A stretch of DNA of 39,445 bases from Poseidonibacter ostreae (GTDB lineage Bacteria > Campylobacterota > Campylobacteria > Campylobacterales > Arcobacteraceae), in NCBI RefSeq assembly GCF_009208055.1, contig NZ_WFKI01000024.1, forward strand, positions 1-39,445, written 5' to 3'. The first letter of the stretch is position 1. Every line of letters starts with the position of its first letter. Under the pieces are notes generated by a model. The model saw only the letters and a list, made by a program, of their open reading frames with translations. It was not told where the DNA came from and made no database searches. Position numbers and translations under genes: made by a program. Shown in pieces: positions 1 through 8,918 of this stretch.

Positions 1-1211
1 CATTTATGATAAATTGGATGATAGATGGAGAACAAGACATAAAGCAAATTACAACATATCTTTCAACTATTATGAATAAATATAATACCTCAAGTAGCTT
101 TTTAGTATCAGATAAAACAAAAAACTATTATTATCCAAAAGGTATTTTAAAAGAAATGTCTCCTAATAATAAAAGAGATATTTGGTTTTATAGAGTTAAA
201 AATATTGTAGATGAATATGAGAGCAATATTGATATTGATTTAGCTGCAAATGATTCTATTACAATTTTTACAAACTATAAAGTAAAAGATTTTAATGGAA
301 ATTTTTTAGGAGCAACTGGTGTTGGTTTAAAAACTTCACATGTTAGTAATTTGTTAAAAACTTATAAAGAAAAATATAATCATGAAATATACTTAATAAA
401 TAAAGATAATAAAATCTTAATTAGTTCAAAAGATAAACAAGATACTTATAGCAAAGATAACTTTATGCATAAAGTTATAAATACCTTTAATAAAAATGAT
501 TTATCTACACAAGAATATTATAAGAATAGTGAGAAATATATATTAAATATCAGATATATAGATGAATTAAACTTATATTTATGTGTAGAAGCAAAAGAGG
601 GTTATTTTACAAAAGAATTAGAAGAAACATTTTATATAAATATCCTAATCTTTTCTATTATCATTCTTATAATCATGGTTTTTATTATTCTATATATAAA
701 ACGTCAGCAGGAGATATTAAAAAATATTGCAAAAACAGATAAATTAACCTCTTTACAAAATAGAAATAATTTCGATTCAATATTTGAAGGACTTTTTAAT
801 TCAAAAAGAAAAGATGAAAAAGATTTAACTATTTTAATATTTGATATAGATAATTTCAAAAAAATAAATGATGAGTTTGGACACCTAGTTGGTGATAAAG
901 TTCTAATTGAAGTAGCAAATATTTTTAAAAGTACCTTTAGAAATTCAGATATTCTTGTAAGATGGGGTGGTGATGAATTTGTTGCATTATTGCCAAAAAT
1001 TAAAGAAGAAAAAGCCTATAGATTAACTAAAAAATTAAGTCAGAATATTAATAATAATGAAACACTCTTTAATTTATTAAAGCAAAAAATCACAATAAGT
1101 GTAGGTTTGCACTCAAAAAAAGATGAAACTTCAAAAGAAGAATTATTTTCAAAAGCAGACAAAAATTTATATCAAGCAAAACAAGAAGGTAGAGATAAAA
1201 TAGTATATTAA
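1..1211 (+). CDS. Membrane diguanylate cyclase, 5'-partial (dCache remnant + GGDEF)
   Basis: Makes cyclic di-GMP from two GTP. The reading frame is open to the left edge of the window and the first ATG (position 6) falls inside a sensor domain, so the true start lies outside. The visible part is the distal half of an extracytoplasmic Cache-like domain (about the first 205 residues), one transmembrane helix (about residues 212-232), and a GGDEF domain (about 240-401). The active-site motif RWGGDEF is intact. An RNSD sequence sits five residues before GGDEF, matching the RxxD inhibitory I-site, so product feedback is expected. The DIDNFKKINDEFGH metal/substrate segment is present. The ligand cannot be read from the sequence. 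Cyclase activity is inferred from intact motifs; the next gene, ccoG, appears functionally unrelated. Confidence 0.9.
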   Translation, partial: FMINWMIDGEQDIKQITTYLSTIMNKYNTSSSFLVSDKTKNYYYPKGILKEMSPNNKRDIWFYRVKNIVDEYESNIDIDLAANDSITIFTNYKVKDFNGNFLGATGVGLKTSHVSNLLKTYKEKYNHEIYLINKDNKILISSKDKQDTYSKDNFMHKVINTFNKNDLSTQEYYKNSEKYILNIRYIDELNLYLCVEAKEGYFTKELEETFYINILIFSIIILIIMVFIILYIKRQQEILKNIAKTDKLTSLQNRNNFDSIFEGLFNSKRKDEKDLTILIFDIDNFKKINDEFGHLVGDKVLIEVANIFKSTFRNSDILVRWGGDEFVALLPKIKEEKAYRLTKKLSQNINNNETLFNLLKQKITISVGLHSKKDETSKEELFSKADKNLYQAKQEGRDKIVY

Positions 1212-1272
1212 TTTTATATACCACCAAATGAACACTGAAAAAATATAAACTTCTTGAAACAAAGGAGTTTAT

Positions 1273-2616
1273 ATGTCTTATACTAAGAAAAGATACTTAG
1301 TCTATATCTTTATTACAATATTTACATTTACAATGCCATTTATCACAATTGACAACAATCACATCTTACTTTTATCTTTCGATAAATTACAGTTTCATTT
1401 TTTTGGTTTTGTTTATAATGTAAATGAGTTATATGTTATGCCATTTTTACTAATGTTTTTATTCATTGGTATTTTTGCTATGACTACACTTTTTGGTCGA
1501 GTTTGGTGTGGGTGGGCTTGTCCTCAAACTATATTTAGAGTTATTTATCGTGATTTAATTGAAAGTACAATCTTAGATATTAGAAGAATAAAAAATAAAC
1601 AAAAAGAGCTTGATTATTCTAAGAAATCTATTCACTTAAAAAAATATATTTCTATTTTTCTTTGGCTTATAATTACAATTGTAATTTCTACAAATTTTAT
1701 GTGGTATTTTGTACCTCCCGAAGATTTCTTTCTCTATATTCAAAATCCAAGTGAACATATGTTTATGATAATATTTATGTTATCTGTAGCACTATTTTTA
1801 GTATATGATATTGTATTTATGAAAGAAAACTTTTGTGTCTATATTTGTCCTTACTCAAGAGTTCAATCTGTTTTATATGATGATGATACAAAACAGATCG
1901 TATATGATACTTCAAGAGGTGGAGATGTTTATGTAAATGCAGAAAAATCTATTTTTAAGATGAAAGAGTGGAATTCAAATGAAGAGTGTACTACTTGTGA
2001 AGCTTGTGTAAAAATATGTCCTGCAAATATTGATATTAGAAAAGGTTTACAAGTTGAATGTATTAACTGTTTAGAGTGTGCTGATGCATGTGATATTGTT
2101 ATGGGAAAACTTGGCAAAAAATCTTTAATAAACTGGGGAAGTACAAATAGTGTTATCAATAAAAAGACTACAAAACTTTTAACTAAAAGAAATATATCTT
2201 ATTTTGTTTCACTTATTTTATGTATTATTCTTGCTATTGTTTTTGCATCTAAAAAAGAACCATTTTTACTTAATATAAATAAAACTACTAATCTTTATAA
2301 AATCAAAGAAGAGCAAAAAGTTACAAATAATTATATTTTAACTTTTCATAATACCCAAGATAAAACATATACTTTTGATATAAAACTAGAAGATAATGAA
2401 AATTTTGCAATTAAAAGATTTAAAGCTTTTAAACTTGAACCAAATAAAAGAGTAAAGAAGATATTTATTGTAGAGACTAAAAAGAGACTATTTATCTCAA
2501 AAACACAAAATTCAGCCTTGAAAATAAAAATAAATTCATTTGCACTCGAAAATGAAAATATTAGTCTTTCAAGAGAGCTTTCATTTATTTATCCAAGAAG
2601 TGATTTAATCAAATGA
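1273..2616 (+). CDS. ccoG: CcoG (RdxA/FixG) cbb3 oxidase assembly iron-sulfur protein
   Basis: Membrane iron-sulfur protein of the CcoG/RdxA/FixG family, which is implicated in copper handling during cbb3-type cytochrome c oxidase assembly. The 447 residues show N-terminal membrane helices, a membrane CGWAC motif (C79, C83), a CVYICP motif near 188-193, and two 4Fe-4S clusters of ferredoxin type: C239/C242/C245/C249 followed by P, and C263/C266/C269/C273. A further helix near 310-325 precedes a C-terminal immunoglobulin-like domain exposed outside the inner membrane. The start is set by an AAGGAG Shine-Dalgarno at about 1262. No ccoNOPQ genes lie in the window, so it stands apart from the oxidase structural genes. 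Its last 12 bases overlap the convergent kinase gene. Confidence 0.93.
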   Translation: MSYTKKRYLVYIFITIFTFTMPFITIDNNHILLLSFDKLQFHFFGFVYNVNELYVMPFLLMFLFIGIFAMTTLFGRVWCGWACPQTIFRVIYRDLIESTILDIRRIKNKQKELDYSKKSIHLKKYISIFLWLIITIVISTNFMWYFVPPEDFFLYIQNPSEHMFMIIFMLSVALFLVYDIVFMKENFCVYICPYSRVQSVLYDDDTKQIVYDTSRGGDVYVNAEKSIFKMKEWNSNEECTTCEACVKICPANIDIRKGLQVECINCLECADACDIVMGKLGKKSLINWGSTNSVINKKTTKLLTKRNISYFVSLILCIILAIVFASKKEPFLLNINKTTNLYKIKEEQKVTNNYILTFHNTQDKTYTFDIKLEDNENFAIKRFKAFKLEPNKRVKKIFIVETKKRLFISKTQNSALKIKINSFALENENISLSRELSFIYPRSDLIK

Positions 2617-3927
2617 TTTTTCAAAAAAGAGGGTGAATTTTGCTCCCTCTTTTTTATTAACTAGCTCTATTTTTCCCTCAAAACTCTCTTCAACAATTAA
2701 TTTAACTAAATAAAGCCCAATTCCAGAACCTTGTTCTTTTGTTGAAAAGTATGGCTCAAATACTTTCTCTTTATTTTTCTCTTTTATTCCACCTGCATTA
2801 TCGCTAATTGAAATTATAACCTCAGCATTAGAAGAAGTTACTTCTATTTTTATATATGGTTTTTCAGTACTTTTCAAAGCATCATTAGCATTTGAAAGAA
2901 GAGCTAATATTACTTGTGATAATTCATTTTTAACCCCATATATTTTTATATCTTCATTTGTATTAAAGATAAACTCTAAATCAATATTATTTTTTTTAAA
3001 ATCAGCACTTAAAATTGTAAGACATGAGTTTATTGCTTCTTGTACAGAAAAATTCTCTTTTTGTTTTGATGGTGCATAAAAACCTTTGAAATCATCAATT
3101 GTTTTTGATAAAAACTCTAACTGCATACTTGCTTGACTTATTTTCTTTTCTAAATATACCTCATCAAGTTTCTTATTTTCAAAACGTTTTTTAATATTGA
3201 TTAATATATAAGCTATATTATTTAAAGGTTGTCTAAATTGATGTGTTATATTTCCTATCATCTCACCTGATTTTGCTAATCTTGATTGTTGTAAAAGCAT
3301 ATCTTCATAAGAATTACTTTGTATTTGCAAACTATTATATTTATATCCAACAGAAAGAGTAAATAAAATAGCCTCTATAGCAAAAGCTAGTAAAACTAAA
3401 TCCATATATCCTTTTTGAATATAAAGTGTCTTAAAGTCCATTACAAACAAAATAAAGCACAATAATGACCATCCAATTACATAAATAACTGTAGGTTTAA
3501 ATCCTTGCTTTAAATTAAAGACAATTGATATAAATAAAATAGCATAGATAATAGTATAAGGTAAATACTCAAATAACATATAGTGATAAAAAGCTGTTAA
3601 AAGAACTATATTAAAAAGTAGAGTATTTATTATTAGTTCTTTATAATTAGAGATTTTAGGAAAAAACTTACCCTCGTAAAAAGATACAGCAAAAACTATC
3701 GAAAATAAACTTGCACCCAATATTGCTATTTGCTCAACAACAGAACTTATTTCAAACATATTGCTATATGAAATAATAAACAGTAAAGAAAAAGATTGCA
3801 TAAGACAGTAACTTATATAAAATATCTCTTTAGAGTAAATATACCTTATAAATGTATACACTATAGACATAATCAATATACCAAAAGTAATACCATAAGT
3901 TAATGTAGTAGCCAAATCATAAATCAA
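2605..3927 (-). CDS. 7TM-type sensor histidine kinase
   Basis: Membrane histidine kinase of 440 residues. Residues about 10-195 hold roughly seven hydrophobic helices and almost no periplasmic domain, resembling 7TMR-DISM-type sensors, so the signal is probably sensed in or near the membrane. A short linker leads to the dimerisation/phosphoacceptor segment with the H-box HQFRQPLN (phospho-accepting H229). The ATPase domain follows, with an N-box (LLSNANDALKS), a DNAGGIKEKN G1 box and a GSGIGLYLVKLIV G2 box. The start overlaps the end of the response regulator gene by 11 bases, so translational coupling and a cognate pair are very likely. The 3' end overlaps ccoG by 12 bases. The stimulus is unknown. 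Confidence 0.9.
   Translation of the reverse strand: MIYDLATTLTYGITFGILIMSIVYTFIRYIYSKEIFYISYCLMQSFSLLFIISYSNMFEISSVVEQIAILGASLFSIVFAVSFYEGKFFPKISNYKELIINTLLFNIVLLTAFYHYMLFEYLPYTIIYAILFISIVFNLKQGFKPTVIYVIGWSLLCFILFVMDFKTLYIQKGYMDLVLLAFAIEAILFTLSVGYKYNSLQIQSNSYEDMLLQQSRLAKSGEMIGNITHQFRQPLNNIAYILINIKKRFENKKLDEVYLEKKISQASMQLEFLSKTIDDFKGFYAPSKQKENFSVQEAINSCLTILSADFKKNNIDLEFIFNTNEDIKIYGVKNELSQVILALLSNANDALKSTEKPYIKIEVTSSNAEVIISISDNAGGIKEKNKEKVFEPYFSTKEQGSGIGLYLVKLIVEESFEGKIELVNKKEGAKFTLFFEKSFD
2623..2655 (+). terminator. Terminator of ccoG inside the convergent kinase gene
   Basis: An 11-bp perfect stem (AAAAAAGAGGG at 2623-2633 with CCCTCTTTTTT at 2645-2655) with an 11-nt loop begins seven bases after the ccoG stop. 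The T-rich 3' arm gives the U-tract. It lies entirely within the C-terminal coding sequence of the opposite-strand histidine kinase. Confidence 0.75.
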
Positions 3928-4597
3928 TTTTATATCCAGTTCCTGATAGATTTAATATAAGCTCTTTTGGAATCTTTGTCTTTATATTCTTTACTAAAGT
4001 TTTTAAAGCATCTTTACTCATAGCAGAATCATTCCATACATTGTTTTCTATCTCACTATAAGTAACATACCTATTTTTATTCTTTAAAAGTAGTGTTAAA
4101 AAATCTATTTCTTTTGTACGCAGTTTTATAATATCTCCATTTTGTAATAGAGTTTGATTAAATATATCAAAAGTACATACTTCACTTAATGCTATTATAT
4201 TACTAGTATCATTCTCTATACTTTCTATACAAGAAATAAGTGCTTGTTTTAATTCACTCTCTTTTATTGGCTTGATTAAATACTTCACAAGCTGAAGTTC
4301 TATTGCTTTTAATAAATAGTCTTTATCACTAAAAGCACTTATTACAATAACTTGTGTTTTAGAGTCTGTTTTCCTTATCCTTTGAACAAACTCTAAACCA
4401 TTTAATTTGGGCATTTGTATATCTGTAATTATAATATGGGGCTGATGTTTCGCATATAACTTTAAGGCGCTTAAGGCATCACTTGCTTCATATATATTTT
4501 CAAAATAGTTTTCTAAATACTCAACACCATTTTCCCTTGCAATCTCATCATCTTCAACATATAGTATTTTTATATTTTTATTTATACTTTCTAGCAT
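3917..4597 (-). CDS. OmpR-type response regulator
   Basis: Response regulator of 226 residues. The receiver domain (about 8-125) has the acidic pocket E15/D16/D17, phosphoacceptor D59 in ITDIQMPKLNG, S87 and K109 (LIKP). The C-terminal part (about 140-226) looks like a winged-helix OmpR/PhoB DNA-binding domain: it has the LRTKEIDFLTLLLKN start and the GTGYKIDL end typical of the family. The partner kinase gene overlaps its end. No good Shine-Dalgarno precedes the ATG, and the gene begins 13 bases after the upstream glycohydrolase stop, so expression may depend on coupling to that gene. Targets are unknown. Confidence 0.92.
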   Translation of the reverse strand: MLESINKNIKILYVEDDEIARENGVEYLENYFENIYEASDALSALKLYAKHQPHIIITDIQMPKLNGLEFVQRIRKTDSKTQVIVISAFSDKDYLLKAIELQLVKYLIKPIKESELKQALISCIESIENDTSNIIALSEVCTFDIFNQTLLQNGDIIKLRTKEIDFLTLLLKNKNRYVTYSEIENNVWNDSAMSKDALKTLVKNIKTKIPKELILNLSGTGYKIDL

Positions 4598-4610
4598 TTA
4601 CTATTATTAT

Positions 4611-5699
4611 CTATTTTTTAATTAAAGGTAATTTATTTAGCATATTTTCACAATACTCCCATTGAGTTAAAGTCTCTTTCCACTCTTGAGGAATTGCATC
4701 AACACCTCTATATGCTCCTAAAACCATCCCAATAGCGATTGCTCTTGAAGCATTATCTCCACCTACCATTGCATTTGCTTGTAGTGCTTTTTTAAGACCA
4801 TTTTCATCATCTGCATATTTAAGTATAAAATAAACACTTCCAGGAAGAGTTCCCTCTGTAGGACTTGCTTTTCCAACTTTAATAGGTTCACTTCTTCCTA
4901 CATCCCATAATCTTGCCATTGAAGTAATAGCTAAATCATCACAAAACTGCTCTTTTGATAAATCAGAGTTTTCATCAATTGATTCTTCATATTTTGCAAT
5001 TGCTTGTTTTACTTTTTCCTCAAAGAAACCACCCATTAAAATAGCAACATCTTCAATTGCAGATCGTGGCTCTTCACCTCTTAAAACTCTATGAGTTACA
5101 CGTGCAAAAAACTCACCACCACCAAGTGCATGAACATCTTTATGCGTAAACATAGCTTTTCTAGCAACATCAACTATTTCTTCTTCTGTTTCATAGTATG
5201 AATGAGCAGCAATATGTCTAATAGCAGTTGCATTTGAAATTCCACCAAGATAAGGTACAGCAGTTCCATTTTTAACTTGAGAGTAAGTCTCTTTAGTCAT
5301 TGTACAAATCCAAGAACCCCAAGAATGCTCTAATCTATTCATCCAATGAGGAAGCAGTGGTGCTACTTCAAAAGCTCTTGGAGGGTTTGAAATACTAGCT
5401 AGGTGCTCAAGTATTAAAATATTATAATCTCCATAATCAGTTGTTCCCCCAGCACTTTTTCCTGGGTGATAATTTCTTTGACCCCAACCAATTCCATGAG
5501 TTTCTCCACCCATCATTTCACCAGGACTCATAAACTTTTCAATTGGCTTTTGTCCATAAGCTTTATATATCTTTTGAGCATCATATTCGTAGTGTGAACC
5601 TAAGCATAAAGCATCTCCTACAATAGCTGCAAAAAATGCACCTTTTAGTTTCTTTTCATCAGGTATTGTATTAGCTTTATTTTTTAATTCTTCATTCAT
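4611..5699 (-). CDS. ADP-ribosylglycohydrolase family protein
   Basis: A 362-residue protein of the ADP-ribosyl-glycohydrolase (DraG/ARH-like) fold, cytoplasmic, with no signal peptide. The N-terminal GAFFAAIVGDALCLG segment fits the family's metal-binding start (usually GDALG). The C-terminal GGDNASRAIAIGMVLGAYRG matches the second metal-binding motif, usually GGDTDT or GGDNDSRA. Members remove ADP-ribose from proteins or small substrates using two metal ions; some DraG-fold members are not hydrolases, so the substrate is open. No ADP-ribosyltransferase gene is visible nearby. It is the first gene of a leftward unit that continues 13 bases later into a response regulator and its kinase. Confidence 0.85.
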   Translation of the reverse strand: MNEELKNKANTIPDEKKLKGAFFAAIVGDALCLGSHYEYDAQKIYKAYGQKPIEKFMSPGEMMGGETHGIGWGQRNYHPGKSAGGTTDYGDYNILILEHLASISNPPRAFEVAPLLPHWMNRLEHSWGSWICTMTKETYSQVKNGTAVPYLGGISNATAIRHIAAHSYYETEEEIVDVARKAMFTHKDVHALGGGEFFARVTHRVLRGEEPRSAIEDVAILMGGFFEEKVKQAIAKYEESIDENSDLSKEQFCDDLAITSMARLWDVGRSEPIKVGKASPTEGTLPGSVYFILKYADDENGLKKALQANAMVGGDNASRAIAIGMVLGAYRGVDAIPQEWKETLTQWEYCENMLNKLPLIKK

Positions 5700-5784
5700 A
5701 TTTATTCCTATTTTTTTAATATTTTTTATTCAATTTTATTTGATAAATCATTATAACTTATTTTCTTTATGATAAAATTCATCC

Positions 5785-6318
5785 ATGAGAGAATATAAAT
5801 CACAATCCAAAGAGATAATACTAACAACTACAATAGATACCCCCTTAGGTCAAATGTTTGCAGCAGCTTCAAAAAAAGGAATAGTAATGCTTTGCTTCTT
5901 TACTCCTTTTAATATAGAAGCTAGAATTGATATTTTAAAAAAGAGTTTTGATACAGATGTTATTCCATCTGAGTGTGAATATTTTGATACTTTAAGAACT
6001 CAATTAGAAGAGTACTTTAATAAACAAAGAACAACTTTTGAACTACCAATGCAATTAGTAGGTTCAACTTTTCAAATACAAGTGTGGAAAGAGCTTTTAA
6101 CTATTCCTTATGGAAAGACAGTTAGCTTTTCAAACTTAGCTTCTAAAATAGAAGGTCTTAAATCAAAAAAAGCACTTGAAAGTCCACTTGCACAAAATAT
6201 GTTAAATATAATAGTACCTTGTCATAGAATAAAAAAAGATGATGGTACTTCAAATATATACGCAGGTGGAGATGAAAAGAAAGAGTTTTTATTAAATCTA
6301 GAAAGTGCTGTTAAGTGA
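5785..6318 (+). CDS. ogt: Methylated-DNA--protein-cysteine S-methyltransferase
   Basis: Suicide repair protein that takes the alkyl group from O6-alkylguanine onto its own cysteine. The 177 residues have an N-terminal ribonuclease-like domain and a C-terminal helix-turn-helix domain. The active site IVPCHRI is intact with C146, and FQIQVWKELLTIPYGKTVSF (residues 96-115) is the conserved helical entry to the DNA-binding part. It lacks the Ada zinc/AraC domains. No clear Shine-Dalgarno precedes the ATG. It is the first gene of a compact three-gene unit: its TGA overlaps the GTG start of the next gene (GTGA). The ogt symbol is by family; orthology to ogt rather than another MGMT was not tested. 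Confidence 0.9.
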   Translation: MREYKSQSKEIILTTTIDTPLGQMFAAASKKGIVMLCFFTPFNIEARIDILKKSFDTDVIPSECEYFDTLRTQLEEYFNKQRTTFELPMQLVGSTFQIQVWKELLTIPYGKTVSFSNLASKIEGLKSKKALESPLAQNMLNIIVPCHRIKKDDGTSNIYAGGDEKKEFLLNLESAVK

Positions 6319-7727
6319 TAAGTAAATCTATATTTAGACAATATGATATTAGAGGTATTGTAGAAGAACAACTAACAAAAGAGAATACAAAACTTATTGG
6401 ATATTACTTAGGTTTAACCATTCAAGAGAAAACAAAAGTAAAAAATCCTTATATCATAGTAGCTTATGATATTAGAAAACACTCAACTATGCTTTTTGAA
6501 GCTTTAATCTCAGGACTTAATCTAGCAGGATGTAAGATATTAAATATAGGTCTTGTAGCAACTGGAGTTAATTACTTTGCTTCTTATCAAGAGTTTGAAA
6601 TAGATGGTAAAAAGATAAAGCCACAAGCTTCTATTATGATAACAGGTAGTCATAATGCTAAGCAATACAATGGCTTTAAAATAACAATAGAAAATCAACC
6701 ATATTTTGCAGATGATTTGATTAAACTATATGAAAAAATAAAGAAAAATGAAAATATTAAAATTGATGATAAACATAACTTTATAGAAGTAGATGCAAAA
6801 ACTTTATATATAGATTATATGTGCAAGCAGTTTAAAGAACTTAAAGGATTAAAAGAGAAGTTTGTAATAGATTGTGGAAATGGAATGGCCGATACTGTAA
6901 TCACTAAAATATTTGATAAATTAAATCTAAACTACAAAGCCTTATATACAACACCAAATGGTGACTTTCCAAATCATCACCCAGATCCTAGTAATGAAAA
7001 AAATTTACATGATTTAAAAAGTCATTTAAAAGATGATTGTCATTATGGTTTTGCTTATGATGGAGATGCTGATAGAATTGCAGTTTTAACACAAAAACAT
7101 AATATTAAAGGGGATACTTTAGCCTTACTATTTTCAAAGACTATGAAAAACCCAGTGATTATTGGAGAAGTTACATATTCACAAAATGTATTTGATGAAA
7201 TAAATACTTATGGTACTACTATTATGGATAAAACAGGATATTCAAATCTTAGATTAAAACTTAAGGAACTTAACGCTGACTTAGCAGCTGAGGTATCAGG
7301 ACATATCTTCTTTAATGATAGATACTATGGATATGATGATGCTATTTATGCAACATTTAGAGTTTTAGAGCTAATAAAATCTGGTATGAACATAGATAAA
7401 GAAATAGAAAAACTACCTAAAATATATACGAGTTCAAATATAGAAATTCAAATAAAAGAAGATAAAAAGTTTTTATTAATGAGTAAAATAGAAGAAGCAT
7501 TAAAGAGACTAAATAGAGACTTTCCTATAATCAAGAATATATGTAAAGTTGATGGGCTTAGAATTAACTTTGAATATGGATGGGCACTTGTTCGAGCATC
7601 CAATACAAATCCTATATTAGTTACAAAATATGAAGCAAGTACATATGCTACTGCAAAAACATATCAAAACTCACTAGAAAAATTAATACAAAAGGAAATA
7701 GATGAACTTAATAGCACTGCAAGTTAA
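6315..7727 (+). CDS. manB: Phosphomannomutase/phosphoglucomutase
   Basis: Alpha-D-phosphohexomutase of 470 residues, interconverting 6-phospho and 1-phospho sugars for nucleotide-sugar and surface-glycan synthesis. Four family motifs are visible: the catalytic phosphoserine loop TGSHNAKQYNGFK (S112), the Mg-binding loop DGDADR (D249, D251, D253), the sugar-binding loop AEVSGHIFF, and the C-terminal phosphate-binding RASNTNP. The start is GTG, overlapping the previous stop by four bases. A weak ribosome site suggests translational coupling. The gene overlaps the next one by 26 bases. The substrate (mannose or glucose phosphate) cannot be settled from motifs. Confidence 0.92.
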   Translation: MISKSIFRQYDIRGIVEEQLTKENTKLIGYYLGLTIQEKTKVKNPYIIVAYDIRKHSTMLFEALISGLNLAGCKILNIGLVATGVNYFASYQEFEIDGKKIKPQASIMITGSHNAKQYNGFKITIENQPYFADDLIKLYEKIKKNENIKIDDKHNFIEVDAKTLYIDYMCKQFKELKGLKEKFVIDCGNGMADTVITKIFDKLNLNYKALYTTPNGDFPNHHPDPSNEKNLHDLKSHLKDDCHYGFAYDGDADRIAVLTQKHNIKGDTLALLFSKTMKNPVIIGEVTYSQNVFDEINTYGTTIMDKTGYSNLRLKLKELNADLAAEVSGHIFFNDRYYGYDDAIYATFRVLELIKSGMNIDKEIEKLPKIYTSSNIEIQIKEDKKFLLMSKIEEALKRLNRDFPIIKNICKVDGLRINFEYGWALVRASNTNPILVTKYEASTYATAKTYQNSLEKLIQKEIDELNSTAS

Positions 7728-8421
7728 AACAACAGAAGACTTTTCTAAAAACCTAGAGCACTTAAAAGAATTAATTATAAAGTGTCCAAAAAATTCAATC
7801 ATTCTGGCACCTGAAATCGTATTAAGTGGTTTTTGTTATGACAGAATGCAAGAAGCATCAGATTTTTCAATTATCGCAATTAAACAACTTCAAGAACTAG
7901 CAATAAATAAAACTATTGCGCTAACACTAATAACAAAAAAAGATGAGCAGTTTTTTAATACACTTTATATCTTTGATAAACAAAAAATAATTCATACTCA
8001 ATCAAAAATAAAACTATTTCCTTTAGGAAATGAGTTAGAACACTTTGCTGCAGGAGATAAAGAAGATATAAAGATAATTGAAATAAATGGCTTAAAAATT
8101 GCAACTTTAATTTGCTTTGAATTAAGATTTCCAGAGCTTTGGCAAAAAGTAGCAGGTGCAGATATTATTTTAAATCCTGCAATGTGGGGATTAAAAAGAA
8201 AAGATCATTATGAGACTATTTCAAAATCACTAGCACTTGTAAATCAATGTTTTGTAATAGCTTCTAATAGTGCTGATTCAAATATGGCAAAAGGTAGTGC
8301 AATTATCTCTCCATTTGGAAATGTTTTTAAAGATGATGAGAAAGAAATTATAGTACAAAAAGTTGATTTAGATGAAATTTCAAAGGTGAGAAAATATATA
8401 AATATTGGATTAAAAAAGTAA
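7702..8421 (+). CDS. Nitrilase-superfamily carbon-nitrogen hydrolase
   Basis: A 239-residue cytoplasmic amidase of the nitrilase fold. The Glu-Lys-Cys catalytic triad can be read as E38 (LAPEIVLSGF), K102 (SKIKLFP) and C138 (LICFELRFPE). It is somewhat shorter than typical members of about 260-280 residues, and the substrate is unknown; omega-amidase-like or other small-amide roles are possible. An AAAGGA Shine-Dalgarno ending about six bases before the ATG supports this start, which lies inside the 3' end of manB in another frame. It is the third gene of the alkyltransferase-manB operon. Confidence 0.87.
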   Translation: MNLIALQVKTTEDFSKNLEHLKELIIKCPKNSIILAPEIVLSGFCYDRMQEASDFSIIAIKQLQELAINKTIALTLITKKDEQFFNTLYIFDKQKIIHTQSKIKLFPLGNELEHFAAGDKEDIKIIEINGLKIATLICFELRFPELWQKVAGADIILNPAMWGLKRKDHYETISKSLALVNQCFVIASNSADSNMAKGSAIISPFGNVFKDDEKEIIVQKVDLDEISKVRKYINIGLKK

Positions 8422-8463
8422 AAAAGTAAAAAAAAGGTCTTTTTCTTGTAAAAAATACTTTTT
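8421..8463 (+). terminator. Weak candidate terminator after the amidase gene
   Basis: An A/T-only stem (AAAAAGTA at 8421-8428 with TACTTTTT at 8456-8463) starts at the amidase stop codon and is followed by more T. The low stability and long loop make this tentative. Confidence 0.35.
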
Positions 8464-8590
8464 TCTACTTTATTTTTTATTTACATTATTTTATCAATGT
8501 TTTTTTATTATTATTTATATGTTTTAACTTAATTTATGAGTAAAGTTATAATTATAATTTTATTTAAAAAATATGTAGAACTTTAGTATT

Positions 8591-8622
8591 AAAAAAATAG
8601 ATTAAATAATCTAATCTATTTT
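8591..8622 (-). terminator. Terminator of the small HTH gene
   Basis: An 11-bp perfect stem (8594-8604 with 8612-8622, arms AAAATAGATTA/TAATCTATTTT) and a 7-nt loop. Read on the minus strand it ends in a run of T. It starts within the last codons of the HTH gene, whose TAG stop lies in the hairpin. Confidence 0.75.
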
Positions 8623-8820
8623 CATTGCAGATTTAATATCTTCAAAATCAACACCACTTTGTTTCGCTAGTAATGCCATGTTTATGATTCTTACTATATG
8701 ATTAGGTATAAATTTATATGTTGTAAAAGTAGTTGCTTTTACACCTATTTCTTCAGCAAAACTTCTTTGTGAAGTAAAGCCAATTTCTTTAATTAGTTTT
8801 TTGAATTCTTGTTTTTTCAC
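8611..8820 (-). CDS. Small HTH DNA-binding protein
   Basis: A 69-residue basic protein. The central segment SQRSFAEEIGVKATTFTTYK reads as a helix-turn-helix of Cro/CI type, followed by a short helical tail rich in hydrophobic residues. There is no effector domain. The start is GTG at 8820 with only a weak GAG ribosome site, but a TATAAT box on the minus strand at 8857-8852 and the terminator over its stop support a real transcription unit. It is divergent from the secreted transglycosylase gene, and repeats lie between the two, so it may regulate itself and that neighbour. That role is inferred. Confidence 0.7.
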   Translation of the reverse strand: MKKQEFKKLIKEIGFTSQRSFAEEIGVKATTFTTYKFIPNHIVRIINMALLAKQSGVDFEDIKSAMKID

Positions 8821-8851
8821 TATTAATATATCTCGTTAAATGCTTTTCGGA

Positions 8852-8857
8852 ATTATA
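8852..8857 (-). promoter_or_regulatory. -10 box of the small HTH gene
   Basis: A perfect TATAAT on the minus strand about 32 bases before the GTG start. No clear -35 element is seen, as is common in Campylobacterota. Confidence 0.5.
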
Positions 8858-8873
8858 ATCAGGACTAACTAAA

Positions 8874-8906
8874 TAGTAAATTAAAATTACTGCAAATCTA
8901 GTAAAT
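8874..8906. repeat. TAGTAAAT direct repeats and AGTAA/TTACT inverted repeat (operator candidate)
   Basis: TAGTAAAT occurs at 8874-8881 and 8899-8906. The first copy also forms an inverted repeat, AGTAA (8875-8879) with TTACT (8887-8891). The cluster lies between the divergent HTH and transglycosylase genes, just upstream of the latter's -35 box. Confidence 0.45.
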
Positions 8907-8918
8907 AATAGGTAAAAT

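Noticed and set aside
1929..2159. Minus-strand frame of 76 codons inside ccoG
   Set aside because: It lies wholly within the iron-sulfur coding region, whose motifs are clear, and has no ribosome site or family features.
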